DNA of 64,000 nucleotides from assembly GCF_031127875.1 (NCBI RefSeq), contig NZ_JARXIA010000001.1, positions 496,001 through 560,000 of the forward strand, given 5' to 3'. Below, piece by piece: positions 25,742 through 33,688 of this stretch. Numbering within the stretch: the stretch's first letter is position 1; each line of letters starts with the position of its first letter. The position numbers and the translations under genes were made by a program. The notes under the pieces are model-generated. The model ran no database searches. It was not told the DNA's origin and saw only the letters and a list, made by a program, of their open reading frames with translations. This DNA is from Pelagicoccus sp. SDUM812005. Its GTDB lineage: Bacteria; Verrucomicrobiota; Verrucomicrobiia; Opitutales; Opitutaceae.

Positions 25742-27296
25742 AGATCCGTTTTCTTCTGAAAGTGAGTTGATCGACGTCGTCGGGACGGTAGCCGCCGAAA
25801 GCGAGGCTGCTGAGGTATCCGACGGTGAAGAGTATGAAGTGGCCGCCGATGCCGAAGTAGATCGGGTGCCAGGAGAAGTTGAAGCCGAGGTCCAAGATGC
25901 GGCTGTCTCCGCCGGAGGTAAGCACGCCCCATGCGGTAAAGATGAGGCAGGCGGCGATTCCGATGTAGCAGCCTTGGCGGGTGGCTCGGCGGGTCAGGAA
26001 GCCCAGGAGGAAGAAGCCGAGGGTGCCGCCGGAGAGGATGGCGGCGATCGTGACGGCCCGTTCCATGATGGAGGCCATGCCTTGCTCCGGAATGAGCAGC
26101 ACTGCGGTTCCGGCGGCGAAGGCTCCAGCCAGGGCGACGAAGAAGCGACCGCTGAACAAGCGGGCCTTTTCGCCGAGGCTGGGCTTGAAGTGGAGCAGGT
26201 AGTCGTTGGTAGCGACGGTCGAGATGCTGTTCAGATCGGCGCTGATGGAGGACATGGATGCGGCCAAGATGGCGGCGAGGATCAGGCCTACGATGCCGGC
26301 GGGCATGTGGCTGAGGATGAAATGGGGCACGACGTCGTCGGCGGTGGCGGGACCCGCCTCTCCGCTGAGCTGGTAGTAGCCCCAAAGGCAGGCGCCGATG
26401 AACATGAACACGGTCCAAACCGGAACGCAAAGCAGGGCGTTCCAGAGGGCGCCGCGGCTGGCTTCCTGGTCGGTCTTGGCGATCAGGTAGCGCTGGACCA
26501 TGTGTTGATCGGCCACGTAGCGGCGGCCCCAATTGATGGTGTAGGCCAGGATGAAGAGCCACTGAGTGGTGATTGCGGGATCGGTGAGGGACTTCCAGTC
26601 GAGGCTGAAGTCGCCGAGGCTGAAGCGTCCGCCTTCCCAGGCGGCTCCGATCACGGCCCCGGGGGCTCCCACTTCGCTGGCGAAGACGAGGCGCAAAGTG
26701 ATGAGCACGGCCGCTCCGATGAAGATGGCGCCTTGGGCAACGCTGGTCCAAACCACGGCTTCCATGCCGCCGACCATGGTGTATACGACGGTGAAGAGGG
26801 CGATGCCTAGGATGACGTTGGACAGGTCCCAGCCGGTCATGACGTGCACCGCGACGGCCGTGGTGACGAGGGTGACGCCCAGGTCGAAGGTGCGATCCGC
26901 GAGGAAGCCGAAGGATGCGTAGAACTTGCCGCCCAGACCGAAACGCTTGCCGATGAACTCGTAGGCGCTCATGCCGACCACGTTGCGGTAGAAGGGAACG
27001 ATAAACTTGGCGACGACGATGAGGACAAGCGGCAGGGTTAGGTTCCCGAGCAGCAGGATCATGCCCTTCTGGTAGGTGGATCCCGGCAGGCCGACGATGG
27101 TGCCGCTGCCGATTATGGTGGCCATTAGGGTCATGGCCACGGCCCACGCGGGCATGGATCGGTTGGCGACGAAGTAGTCTGCGGCAGTTTTGGGACGCGA
27201 GCTAGCGGCTAGTCCGATCAGGGCGATCGCTAGCATGTAGATGCCGATAACTGCGTAGTCTAGAACACTCAAAGTGGTTTGGGCTAGGGGAGTCAT
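25734..27296 (-). CDS. Sodium:solute symporter (SSS family)
   Basis: 520 residues with about thirteen hydrophobic segments. Family landmarks include DYFVANRSMPAWAVAMTLMATIIGSGTIVGLPG near the N-terminus, YEFIGKRFGLGG, and the ADQHMVQRYLIAKTDQEA loop, with LAASMSSISADLNSISTVATNDY forming the Na2-site helix. It imports a sugar, uronate or sugar acid with Na+. It is the first gene of the leftward operon that ends with the secreted propeller and GH2 enzyme, so it should take up their products. TGAAA/TTTCA inverted repeats lie 30-80 bp upstream and are candidate LacI operators. Confidence 0.92.
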   Translation of the reverse strand: MTPLAQTTLSVLDYAVIGIYMLAIALIGLAASSRPKTAADYFVANRSMPAWAVAMTLMATIIGSGTIVGLPGSTYQKGMILLLGNLTLPLVLIVVAKFIVPFYRNVVGMSAYEFIGKRFGLGGKFYASFGFLADRTFDLGVTLVTTAVAVHVMTGWDLSNVILGIALFTVVYTMVGGMEAVVWTSVAQGAIFIGAAVLITLRLVFASEVGAPGAVIGAAWEGGRFSLGDFSLDWKSLTDPAITTQWLFILAYTINWGRRYVADQHMVQRYLIAKTDQEASRGALWNALLCVPVWTVFMFIGACLWGYYQLSGEAGPATADDVVPHFILSHMPAGIVGLILAAILAASMSSISADLNSISTVATNDYLLHFKPSLGEKARLFSGRFFVALAGAFAAGTAVLLIPEQGMASIMERAVTIAAILSGGTLGFFLLGFLTRRATRQGCYIGIAACLIFTAWGVLTSGGDSRILDLGFNFSWHPIYFGIGGHFILFTVGYLSSLAFGGYRPDDVDQLTFRRKRICA

Positions 27297-27327
27297 GGGC
27301 CAGCTTTCGCATGGCTCATAGAAAATG

Positions 27328-27372
27328 TGAAACCTTTCAGTGATGAAAAGATCAAGGTTATTTTCATGAAAA
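27328..27372. promoter_or_regulatory. Candidate LacI operators upstream of symporter operon
   Basis: Two inverted repeats: TGAAACCTTTCA at 27328-27339 (five-base arms) and the perfect palindrome TTTTCATGAAAA at 27361-27372. The second is preceded by GGTTA and followed by ACAA, the same flanks as the palindrome at 28761-28774 near lacI. This shared arrangement suggests one regulator for both sites. Confidence 0.5.
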
Positions 27373-27507
27373 ACAATGATATAGAAAGTTTAGTTTCATC
27401 GTTCACCAATGAGGCCAAGCCAGCGGAAATTTTTTAAAAAACGGGTCATGCTTAGTCTGCGGCTCGTGGCTTTGGAGGAGGGGCGGTGCGAGGGGACGTT
27501 ATGACGC

Positions 27508-27537
27508 AAAAAAGCGCTTCCTGGAGGGGAAGCGCTT
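27508..27537 (-). terminator. Rho-independent terminator of lacI
   Basis: Arms AAGCGCTTCC (27512-27521) and GGAAGCGCTT (27528-27537) form a perfect 10-bp stem with a 6-base loop. Read leftward, the stem ends in a run of T (27513-27508), 38 bp after the lacI stop codon. Confidence 0.88.
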
Positions 27538-27574
27538 CTGGTGGGAAAGTGGTTTTCGGCGGGGCGAAGGCGCC

Positions 27575-28663
27575 CTAGAGTTGCTTGACGGAGTCGCCGG
27601 GGACGAGGGTGGGTTCAACCAGATTTTGGAAGTGGCATTTCTGGTTAGGATTTCCGATGCGCCAGATGAGCTGGTCGACGGCGCGTTGCCCGATGACTTC
27701 GGCGTGCACGTCGATGGTGGTGAGCGCTGGGTTCATGTTGGCCAGCAGGGGCTTTTCGTTGTTGCAGGAGATGATGCTGACGTCTTCGCCGACCTTAAGG
27801 TCTCGCTGGGCGAATGCTGCGTAGGCCTGCACGGCGGTACGGTCGGAGGGGACGAAGAGGGCGGTGGGGCGCTTGTCCTTGGGCAGCTGCATCCAGCGCT
27901 CGACGAGCACGTCCACGTTGTTTTGCAAGGTAATGGAAGGCAGGGGCCACTCGAGGGAGGTGGGCGGGTCCACTTCCAGGGTGGAGGTCTGGTGTCCGAG
28001 GCGGATGGAGTGCTGAGTGAAGGAAGCCTTCATGCGCTCGAATTGGATCTGGCCCGGCTTGGGGTTGAGGAAGGCGGTCCTGCGATGGCCCTTTTCGTCG
28101 AGGTGCTCGGCGACGATGCGGCCGGCCTCCTCGGTGTCGTAGTTGCAGTGGTCGCCCACGGCGTTGGGCAGCCGGCCCATGAGCCAGACGTAGGGAATGG
28201 AGTAGAAGCGGCTGAGCAAGCTGCGCTTGGCTTCGGAGGGGAGGATGCCTTGGTTGGGGCCCTTGAGAATGAGTCCCTCTATGTGCTGGTCCGAAATGAA
28301 GTGGGGAGTGCGGTCGCCGTTGGGGATGTTGGCGAGCATGAGGTTGTAGCCCTGGGTGGCGAGGGCGCGCTCGATGCCGTGCACGGCGGAGCTCACGATG
28401 GGAAGTTGCACGAGGGTGTCCTCCATGCCGAAGAAGACGAGGCCGATGTTCCCGACGCGTCGATCGCTGGATTCGCGGGGGCGCTTGCGGTTGCGGAGGC
28501 GGACGTAGCCCAGCTCGTTCACCGCGTCGTTGACGCGATTGCGGATGTCTTCGTTGACGTCCGGATGGTTGTTGAAGACGCGCGAGACGGTGCCAATGGC
28601 AACTTCGGCTTTGCGGGCAACGTCGGCGATGGTGGCGCGGCTGCTTTTCTTTCGGGTGGTCAT
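27575..28663 (-). CDS. LacI family transcriptional regulator
   Basis: 362 residues. The N-terminal HTH and hinge read ATIADVARKAEVAIGTVSRVFNNHPDVNEDIRNRVNDAVNELGY, which is typical of LacI proteins. The effector-binding domain has GNIGLVFFGMEDT, GLILKGPNQG, TALFVPSDRTAVQAYAAFAQRDL and STEVIGQRA-like endings. Such regulators bind a released sugar and leave their operator. The gene stands alone between the leftward symporter operon and the 25-kb rightward locus, and palindromes of similar design flank it on both sides. It is therefore a good candidate for local control of both, and of itself. Confidence 0.93.
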   Translation of the reverse strand: MTTRKKSSRATIADVARKAEVAIGTVSRVFNNHPDVNEDIRNRVNDAVNELGYVRLRNRKRPRESSDRRVGNIGLVFFGMEDTLVQLPIVSSAVHGIERALATQGYNLMLANIPNGDRTPHFISDQHIEGLILKGPNQGILPSEAKRSLLSRFYSIPYVWLMGRLPNAVGDHCNYDTEEAGRIVAEHLDEKGHRRTAFLNPKPGQIQFERMKASFTQHSIRLGHQTSTLEVDPPTSLEWPLPSITLQNNVDVLVERWMQLPKDKRPTALFVPSDRTAVQAYAAFAQRDLKVGEDVSIISCNNEKPLLANMNPALTTIDVHAEVIGQRAVDQLIWRIGNPNQKCHFQNLVEPTLVPGDSVKQL

Positions 28664-29026
28664 GCTGTGGGAGGAGGAATCGATTGGGGAACGTGTTTAG
28701 GTGAGGAAGTGTTGATCGTGAAGTGAAAAATATTGACAGGGGCCCGCTTGGCTGCCGGTTATTTCATTTGAAATACAAGATGAAATAAAAGCAACTGTTC
28801 TATGCGTGTCAACCAACGATCAAGCAAAAGCGGGCGAAAAGCCGCTGGCGAAAAGAGCCGACTCGAGCTGCGAATCTCGAAGGGTGGCTTTGGAAGCGCC
28901 GGAGCGCCTGATTGTCAGAGTTGGAGATGCGTGCAATGGTTGCCAAGTGAATGCATATCTCGCTGAAGATCAAAACCTATTGAGAAGGGCGCAGCGCCTT
29001 TCCGCCCGATTTTACCCCTGATTGCC
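28664..29026. other. Divergent regulatory region, lacI and rightward polysaccharide locus
   Basis: 363 bp between lacI and the first gene of the rightward locus. It holds a TTGACA hexamer at 28733-28738 that could be a rightward -35 element, the candidate operator described separately, and about 240 bp of leader before the first start codon. A 71-codon ORF at 28806-29021 has no recognisable features and is not called as a gene. Confidence 0.6.
28757..28785. promoter_or_regulatory. Candidate LacI operator upstream of rightward locus
   Basis: ATTTCATTTGAAAT at 28761-28774 has perfect six-base arms around TT, and another ATGAAA half-site follows at 28780-28785. It lies about 20 bp after a TTGACA hexamer, where repressor binding would block a rightward promoter. 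Its GGTT/ACAA flanks match the site at 27356-27376. Confidence 0.5.
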
Positions 29027-30664
29027 ATGGAGCCCCAAAACGCCCAGAACCCAGACTTTTCACGCCGAAAGACATCGGTAGAACGCGCTCGCAGCTTTGG
29101 CCTGAAGCTTGCCTTGCTGGCGGTGCCCGCTTGCGCGGTCCTCTTTGCCCAGTCGCTCTTTAGCGGCGACGAGCCGAAGTCGCGTTTCGCGGTTTTGGAC
29201 GTTTCGGACTACCAGGAGATCGTGGAAGGCTTCAACGAATGGGACGAGGAAGCGGTGGTGAACTTGGTCCCCAACGCGGCTTCCTGGCAGTGGATGGTGG
29301 AGCAGGTGCCGTTCTTCGACTGTCCTGACGAAGATTTGCGCGAGATCTACTACTTCCGTTGGTGGGCCTTGCGGAAGCATCTGAAGCAGGTGGGCGACTA
29401 CTATGCCTATACGGAGTTTATCGAGTTGGACACCAAAGCGTGGTTCATCCCGCCCGAGAGAACGATCGCGAGCGCTCTCGGTCACCACTTTATGGAGACG
29501 CGTTGGCTGGTGAACCAGGATAAGGACGACTCCTATCTCGACTACTGGATGGTGGGAAATGACGGCAAGGCGCAGGGGCACTTCCATCGCTACAGCAGTT
29601 GGTTGCACGATGCGATGTGGCAGCGCTACCTGGTGACCGGCGACCTTGATTTCATCGCGCAGCGCTTCGAACGCTTCGAGGCTGACTACCGCCTGTGGCA
29701 GGAAGAGAAGCAGCTGGACAGCGGACTCTACTGGCAGGCCGACGTTTGGGACGCCATGGAGGAGTCGATTTCCGGTGGGCGTCACGAGAAGAATATTCGG
29801 CCCACCATAAATAGCTATATGTTCGGGAATGCGGTGGCCCTTTCGAACATGGCGAAGCTGCTGGGCAAGGAGGAAGCCGCAGCGGTTTACCATGAGGAAG
29901 CGGAAGCCCAGCGCGCCCGCGTTTTGGATACGCTTTGGAGCGAGGACCTGAACTTTTTCGAATCGGTGAAGGAGAGCGGCGGATTCGCGAAGGTTCGCGA
30001 AGCGATCGGCTTTATCCCTTGGTACTTCAAGCTGCCTACGCCAGGAAAGGGGTACGAGGTTGCTTGGGAGCAGGTGCTGGATCCGGAAGGGTTCTCGGCT
30101 CCCTTTGGGCTGACTACCGCGGAGCAGCGCCACCCGGAGTTTCGTTCGCACGGCACGGGCTATTGCGAATGGGATGGAGCGATCTGGCCGTACGCGACCT
30201 CGCAGACTTTGGTTGCGATGGGCAACGTGATTCGCGATTACGAGCAAGAGGTGATTGGAAAGCAGGATTTCTTCGATGCCTTTCTCGACTATACGCGGGC
30301 CCAGCGAAAGAATGGACGCCCGTATATCGGCGAGTACCAGGACGAGCAAACTGGCGAGTGGCTGAAGGGGGACAATCCTCGCAGCAAGTTCTACCATCAC
30401 TCCACCTATGCGGATCTGTTGATCGCGAATCTCATCGGAATCCGTCCAGAGGATTCGAATCGCGTGGTGGTCGACCCCTTGCTGCCGAATGGCGTTTGGG
30501 ATTGGTTTTGCTTGGATGGAGTTCCGTACCGCGGTCGCATGCTTACGGTGCTATGGGACAAGTCCGGCAAGCGTTTCGGTAAGGGCGCGGGGCTTTCCTT
30601 GTGGGCGGATGGCGAGCTCGTCTCTCGCAGGGATTCCTTGGGCAAGCTAGAGGGAGCGTTCTAG
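29027..30664 (+). CDS. Secreted (alpha/alpha)6-barrel glycosidase-like protein (MGH1/GH63-like)
   Basis: 545 residues. A charged 28-residue N-terminus precedes a hydrophobic stretch (LKLALLAVPACAVLFA), so it is exported or membrane-anchored. The rest is helix-rich with barrel motifs such as YFRWWALRKHLKQVGDYY, FHRYSSWLHDAMWQRYLVTGDLDF, GLYWQADVWDAMEESISGGR, GYCEWDGAIWPYATSQTLVAM and KFYHHSTYADLLIANLIGI. This pattern is shared with mannosylglycerate-hydrolase-like and GH63-type barrels. The Asp in ADVWDAMEES and the acidic group in EWDGAIWP are possible catalytic residues. Substrate is unknown. As the first gene of the rightward locus it should be strongly expressed when the locus is on. Confidence 0.7.
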   Translation: MEPQNAQNPDFSRRKTSVERARSFGLKLALLAVPACAVLFAQSLFSGDEPKSRFAVLDVSDYQEIVEGFNEWDEEAVVNLVPNAASWQWMVEQVPFFDCPDEDLREIYYFRWWALRKHLKQVGDYYAYTEFIELDTKAWFIPPERTIASALGHHFMETRWLVNQDKDDSYLDYWMVGNDGKAQGHFHRYSSWLHDAMWQRYLVTGDLDFIAQRFERFEADYRLWQEEKQLDSGLYWQADVWDAMEESISGGRHEKNIRPTINSYMFGNAVALSNMAKLLGKEEAAAVYHEEAEAQRARVLDTLWSEDLNFFESVKESGGFAKVREAIGFIPWYFKLPTPGKGYEVAWEQVLDPEGFSAPFGLTTAEQRHPEFRSHGTGYCEWDGAIWPYATSQTLVAMGNVIRDYEQEVIGKQDFFDAFLDYTRAQRKNGRPYIGEYQDEQTGEWLKGDNPRSKFYHHSTYADLLIANLIGIRPEDSNRVVVDPLLPNGVWDWFCLDGVPYRGRMLTVLWDKSGKRFGKGAGLSLWADGELVSRRDSLGKLEGAF

Positions 30665-30665
30665 G

Positions 30666-33653
30666 ATGGGCGGTATCCGAAAGCTCATTACGGTTTCGCT
30701 TCTCCTCTGCTGCGGCCTCGGGCTGGCCGAAGCGAAGCAGTCGAAAGCTGTCTTTCGCCAGGACGCCTCCGGAACTCTGGTTTACGACGCAGACGAGAGG
30801 GGCAATGTGGTCCCCGACTTCTCCGGCGCTGGTTACGGCGGCGGAGGTTTGATGCTGCCACGGGTAGACGCCAAGGTTCGTGTTTCTCCCTCGGGCGAAG
30901 ACGATACGCGTCGCATTCAGGCTGCTATCGATTGGGTGTCCAAGCTCCCGCTCGACGAGCGCGGCATTCGCGGCGCGGTCTTGCTGGCCCCGGGCGAGTT
31001 TCTCGTGGAAGGTCAGCTTCGCATCGAGGCGAGCGGAGTGGTCTTGCGTGGCTCCGGCGGTGAAACGTCGCGCACGGTACTGCGGGCGACCGGCGACAGC
31101 CGCCGGCATTTGCTCGTGGCCGGTGGGGCAGCCGATCCGAAGCTTGAGGACAGGGCTCGGACGGTCGTTGGGGATTACGTCCCGGTGGGGAGCCATGAGT
31201 TGGAAATTTCGGCAGTCGACGGATTGGTAGTGGGCGACTCGATACGTATCGTGCGGCCGGGAAGCCAGGACTGGGTGGTCGACCTAGGAATGCACGAGGC
31301 TCCGGCGCGTTTGCCCTATAATTGGAAGGGTGAGAAGATGGTTTTGCAATGGGATCGAAGGATCGAAGCGATCGATGGTAACAGGCTTCGCTTAGATGCT
31401 CCGATTACCACGGCCTTGGAGCGCAAATATGGTCAGTCGGAAGTGCGGAAGATCGTTGCTTCAGATGCTATTTCACAGGTGGGGATCGAGCGGCTCGCTT
31501 GCGTGAGCGATTTCAACGAATCGAACTCCAAAGACGAAAACCACAGTTGGGTAGCGGTTTCCTTGGAAGGGGTCGTGGACTCCTGGGTGAGCGATGTGAG
31601 CGCCCGGCATTTCGTTTTGTCCGCGGTGCGAGTGGGGGAGGACTGTCGCCGCGTCACGGTGCAGGATTGTTCCTTTCTGGAGCCGGTCTCGGAATTGGCG
31701 GGATACCGTCGCCAAAGTTTCAATACCTATGGGCAACAGACGCTTTTTCTGCGCTGCTATTCCGAGTACTCCATCGATGACTTTACGGTCGGCCATCTAG
31801 CGAGCGGGCCAAACGTGTTTTTAGAATGCCGCAGCAAGGAGAGCTCGGGCGTTAGCGGCTCTATCGGCCACTGGGCTTCCGGCATGCTTTTCGACAGCGT
31901 GCATGTGGACGGCGGTGCCCTCGCTTTGGACAACCGGGAAATTTGGAATCAAGGCGTAGGCTGGGCTGCCGCTAACAGCGTTATCTATGATAGCTCCGCC
32001 TCGGAGATGATTACTCGTCGCCCGCCCACGGCGAATAATTGGGCGATCAATGTTTGGGGGCAGTTCCGCGGGGATGGGACTTGGATCGGGACGAGCGAGT
32101 TCGCCAATCCGAAAAGTTTATACGTGGCCCAGCTTCAGGATCGTTTGGGCGAAGGCGCGGAAAAAGCCTTGCAGCAGCGAATCTATATTTCGAACCGAAT
32201 GGCCATTCCTGAACTGGAAACGGTCGTTCCCGAGCTTCCCATCGAGACGGTCGAGCGCGGCGATTCCTTGGAGTTGATCGCGGGACAGCTGCAAGCGGGA
32301 GGAATGCCGCTGGTGGGACGCGATCGCAATGTGACTTGGTGGCGCGGACGCTTGCTGCCCACTCGCGCGGGCGATTTTGGATACAGCATCACCCGTTTCA
32401 CTCCCGGACGCAGCGGCGCGGGCTTGACCGATGATCTCGACCTGATGACCGACGAGATGGTAGCCAAAGGGGACGTTTCGCTGCGGCACAATTATGGCTT
32501 GTGGTATGATCGCCGTCGCGACGACCACGAGATGACGCGCCGCCGCACGGCGGATGTTTGGCCGCCTTTTTACGAGCAACCCTTTTACTTGAGCGGAGAG
32601 GGGCGAAGCTGGAACGGCCTGAGCAAGTATGACCTTTTCCAATACAACTCCTGGTACTTCGAACGTCTGGATGAATTTGCGGAGCTCGCTCAACGAAAGC
32701 GACTCGTGCTGGTGAACGAGATGTTCTTCCAGCACAATATCTTGGAGTCTGGCGGGCACTGGGTGGATTGCCCATGGCGTCCCGTGAACACGATCCAAGA
32801 AACAGACTTTACGGAGCCGCCTCCGTTCAAGGGCGATACCATCGTGATGGCTCCGGAGTTCTACGATATCACGCATCCCGTGCGGCGAGAGGTGAATCGA
32901 GCCTACATTCGCAAGTGCTTGGATAACTTGGCGGAGCGTCCGAACGTCATTCACGTTATCGGGGCAGAGTATTCCGGTCCGTTGCATTTCATGGAGTTTT
33001 GGATCGATGTGGTTGCGGAATGGATGGAAGAGACCGGACACGATCCGCTTATCGGTCTCAGCTGCGCCAAGAACGTGCAAGATGCGATCCTTACCGATCC
33101 CGAGCGCTCCGGCATCGTGGACGTAATTGATTTTCAATACTGGTGGTATTTGGACGATGGTATTGTGGATCCCGCGGGAGGGCGAAATCTATCGCCGCGT
33201 CGTAGCGGGGGCAAACGGGGCAGCGGTTCCTTTTCCGTCGAATCCTTGGCTCGCATGGTTAGCGAGTATCGGGAGAAGTTTCCTGACAAAGCGGTGATTA
33301 CGACGAAGGATATCCAGGATCCTTGGTCTTATACCTTTGCTGGTGGATCGTTGGCTCCATTGGCGCGTGAGACGGATGCCTCCTTGATGAAGGAAATCGC
33401 TGCGGCTCGTCCTCTGTTTCTCGATGAATCCCACCAATGGGCGATGCAAAGCGAGCGGGGATCGTTGCTGGTGCGCAAGAAAGCGGACGTCGATTTCGAT
33501 CACCAACCTTTGAATCCATCTTCCGAATACGAATTTATCCTAATCAACGCCGTCGATGGCAGCATCGACGTTCGTGGACGCTACAAAGCCGGAGACAAGC
33601 GATTGAAGAAACTGACGACTACGCACGAGCTCTTTTGGCTGCGCCCACTTTGA
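30666..33653 (+). CDS. Secreted parallel beta-helix (pectate-lyase-like) protein fused to DUF6298-like domain
   Basis: 995 residues with a signal peptide (KLITVSLLLCCGLGLAEA). Residues about 75-540 look like a right-handed beta-helix of the pectate-lyase superfamily: DDTRRIQAAIDWV, GAVLLAPGEFLVEGQLRIEASGVVLRG, then repeats such as RVTVQDCSFLEPVSE and NVFLECRSKES. The second half, from about 550, is a different fold with conserved WWRG, NYGLWYDRRRDDHEMTRRRTADVWPPFYEQPF and HVIGAEYSGPLHFMEFWIDVV; I associate it with DUF6298. Similar two-domain proteins occur in pectin loci of Bacteroidota and Verrucomicrobiota, but I know no firm function. It starts one base after the previous stop. Confidence 0.72.
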   Translation: MGGIRKLITVSLLLCCGLGLAEAKQSKAVFRQDASGTLVYDADERGNVVPDFSGAGYGGGGLMLPRVDAKVRVSPSGEDDTRRIQAAIDWVSKLPLDERGIRGAVLLAPGEFLVEGQLRIEASGVVLRGSGGETSRTVLRATGDSRRHLLVAGGAADPKLEDRARTVVGDYVPVGSHELEISAVDGLVVGDSIRIVRPGSQDWVVDLGMHEAPARLPYNWKGEKMVLQWDRRIEAIDGNRLRLDAPITTALERKYGQSEVRKIVASDAISQVGIERLACVSDFNESNSKDENHSWVAVSLEGVVDSWVSDVSARHFVLSAVRVGEDCRRVTVQDCSFLEPVSELAGYRRQSFNTYGQQTLFLRCYSEYSIDDFTVGHLASGPNVFLECRSKESSGVSGSIGHWASGMLFDSVHVDGGALALDNREIWNQGVGWAAANSVIYDSSASEMITRRPPTANNWAINVWGQFRGDGTWIGTSEFANPKSLYVAQLQDRLGEGAEKALQQRIYISNRMAIPELETVVPELPIETVERGDSLELIAGQLQAGGMPLVGRDRNVTWWRGRLLPTRAGDFGYSITRFTPGRSGAGLTDDLDLMTDEMVAKGDVSLRHNYGLWYDRRRDDHEMTRRRTADVWPPFYEQPFYLSGEGRSWNGLSKYDLFQYNSWYFERLDEFAELAQRKRLVLVNEMFFQHNILESGGHWVDCPWRPVNTIQETDFTEPPPFKGDTIVMAPEFYDITHPVRREVNRAYIRKCLDNLAERPNVIHVIGAEYSGPLHFMEFWIDVVAEWMEETGHDPLIGLSCAKNVQDAILTDPERSGIVDVIDFQYWWYLDDGIVDPAGGRNLSPRRSGGKRGSGSFSVESLARMVSEYREKFPDKAVITTKDIQDPWSYTFAGGSLAPLARETDASLMKEIAAARPLFLDESHQWAMQSERGSLLVRKKADVDFDHQPLNPSSEYEFILINAVDGSIDVRGRYKAGDKRLKKLTTTHELFWLRPL

Positions 33654-33688
33654 TTTTTCGCAAACCCATTTATTTACCATACCTCAAA

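Larger units (their letters stand above)
27297..27574. other. Intergenic region between symporter operon promoter and lacI terminator
   Basis: 278 bp without a gene. The left half is AT-rich and holds a cluster of TGAAA/TTTCA half-sites in front of the symporter operon. The right half is GC-rich and contains the terminator that ends lacI. No small ORF with a plausible start was seen. Confidence 0.7.

Noticed and set aside
25726-27147. 473-codon minus-strand ORF overlapping the first symporter gene
   Set aside because: Arg/Pro/His-rich frame-shifted shadow of the SSS gene.
28806-29021. 71-codon ORF between lacI and the rightward locus
   Set aside because: No domain, weak start context, and it sits inside the presumed leader; not enough to call a gene.
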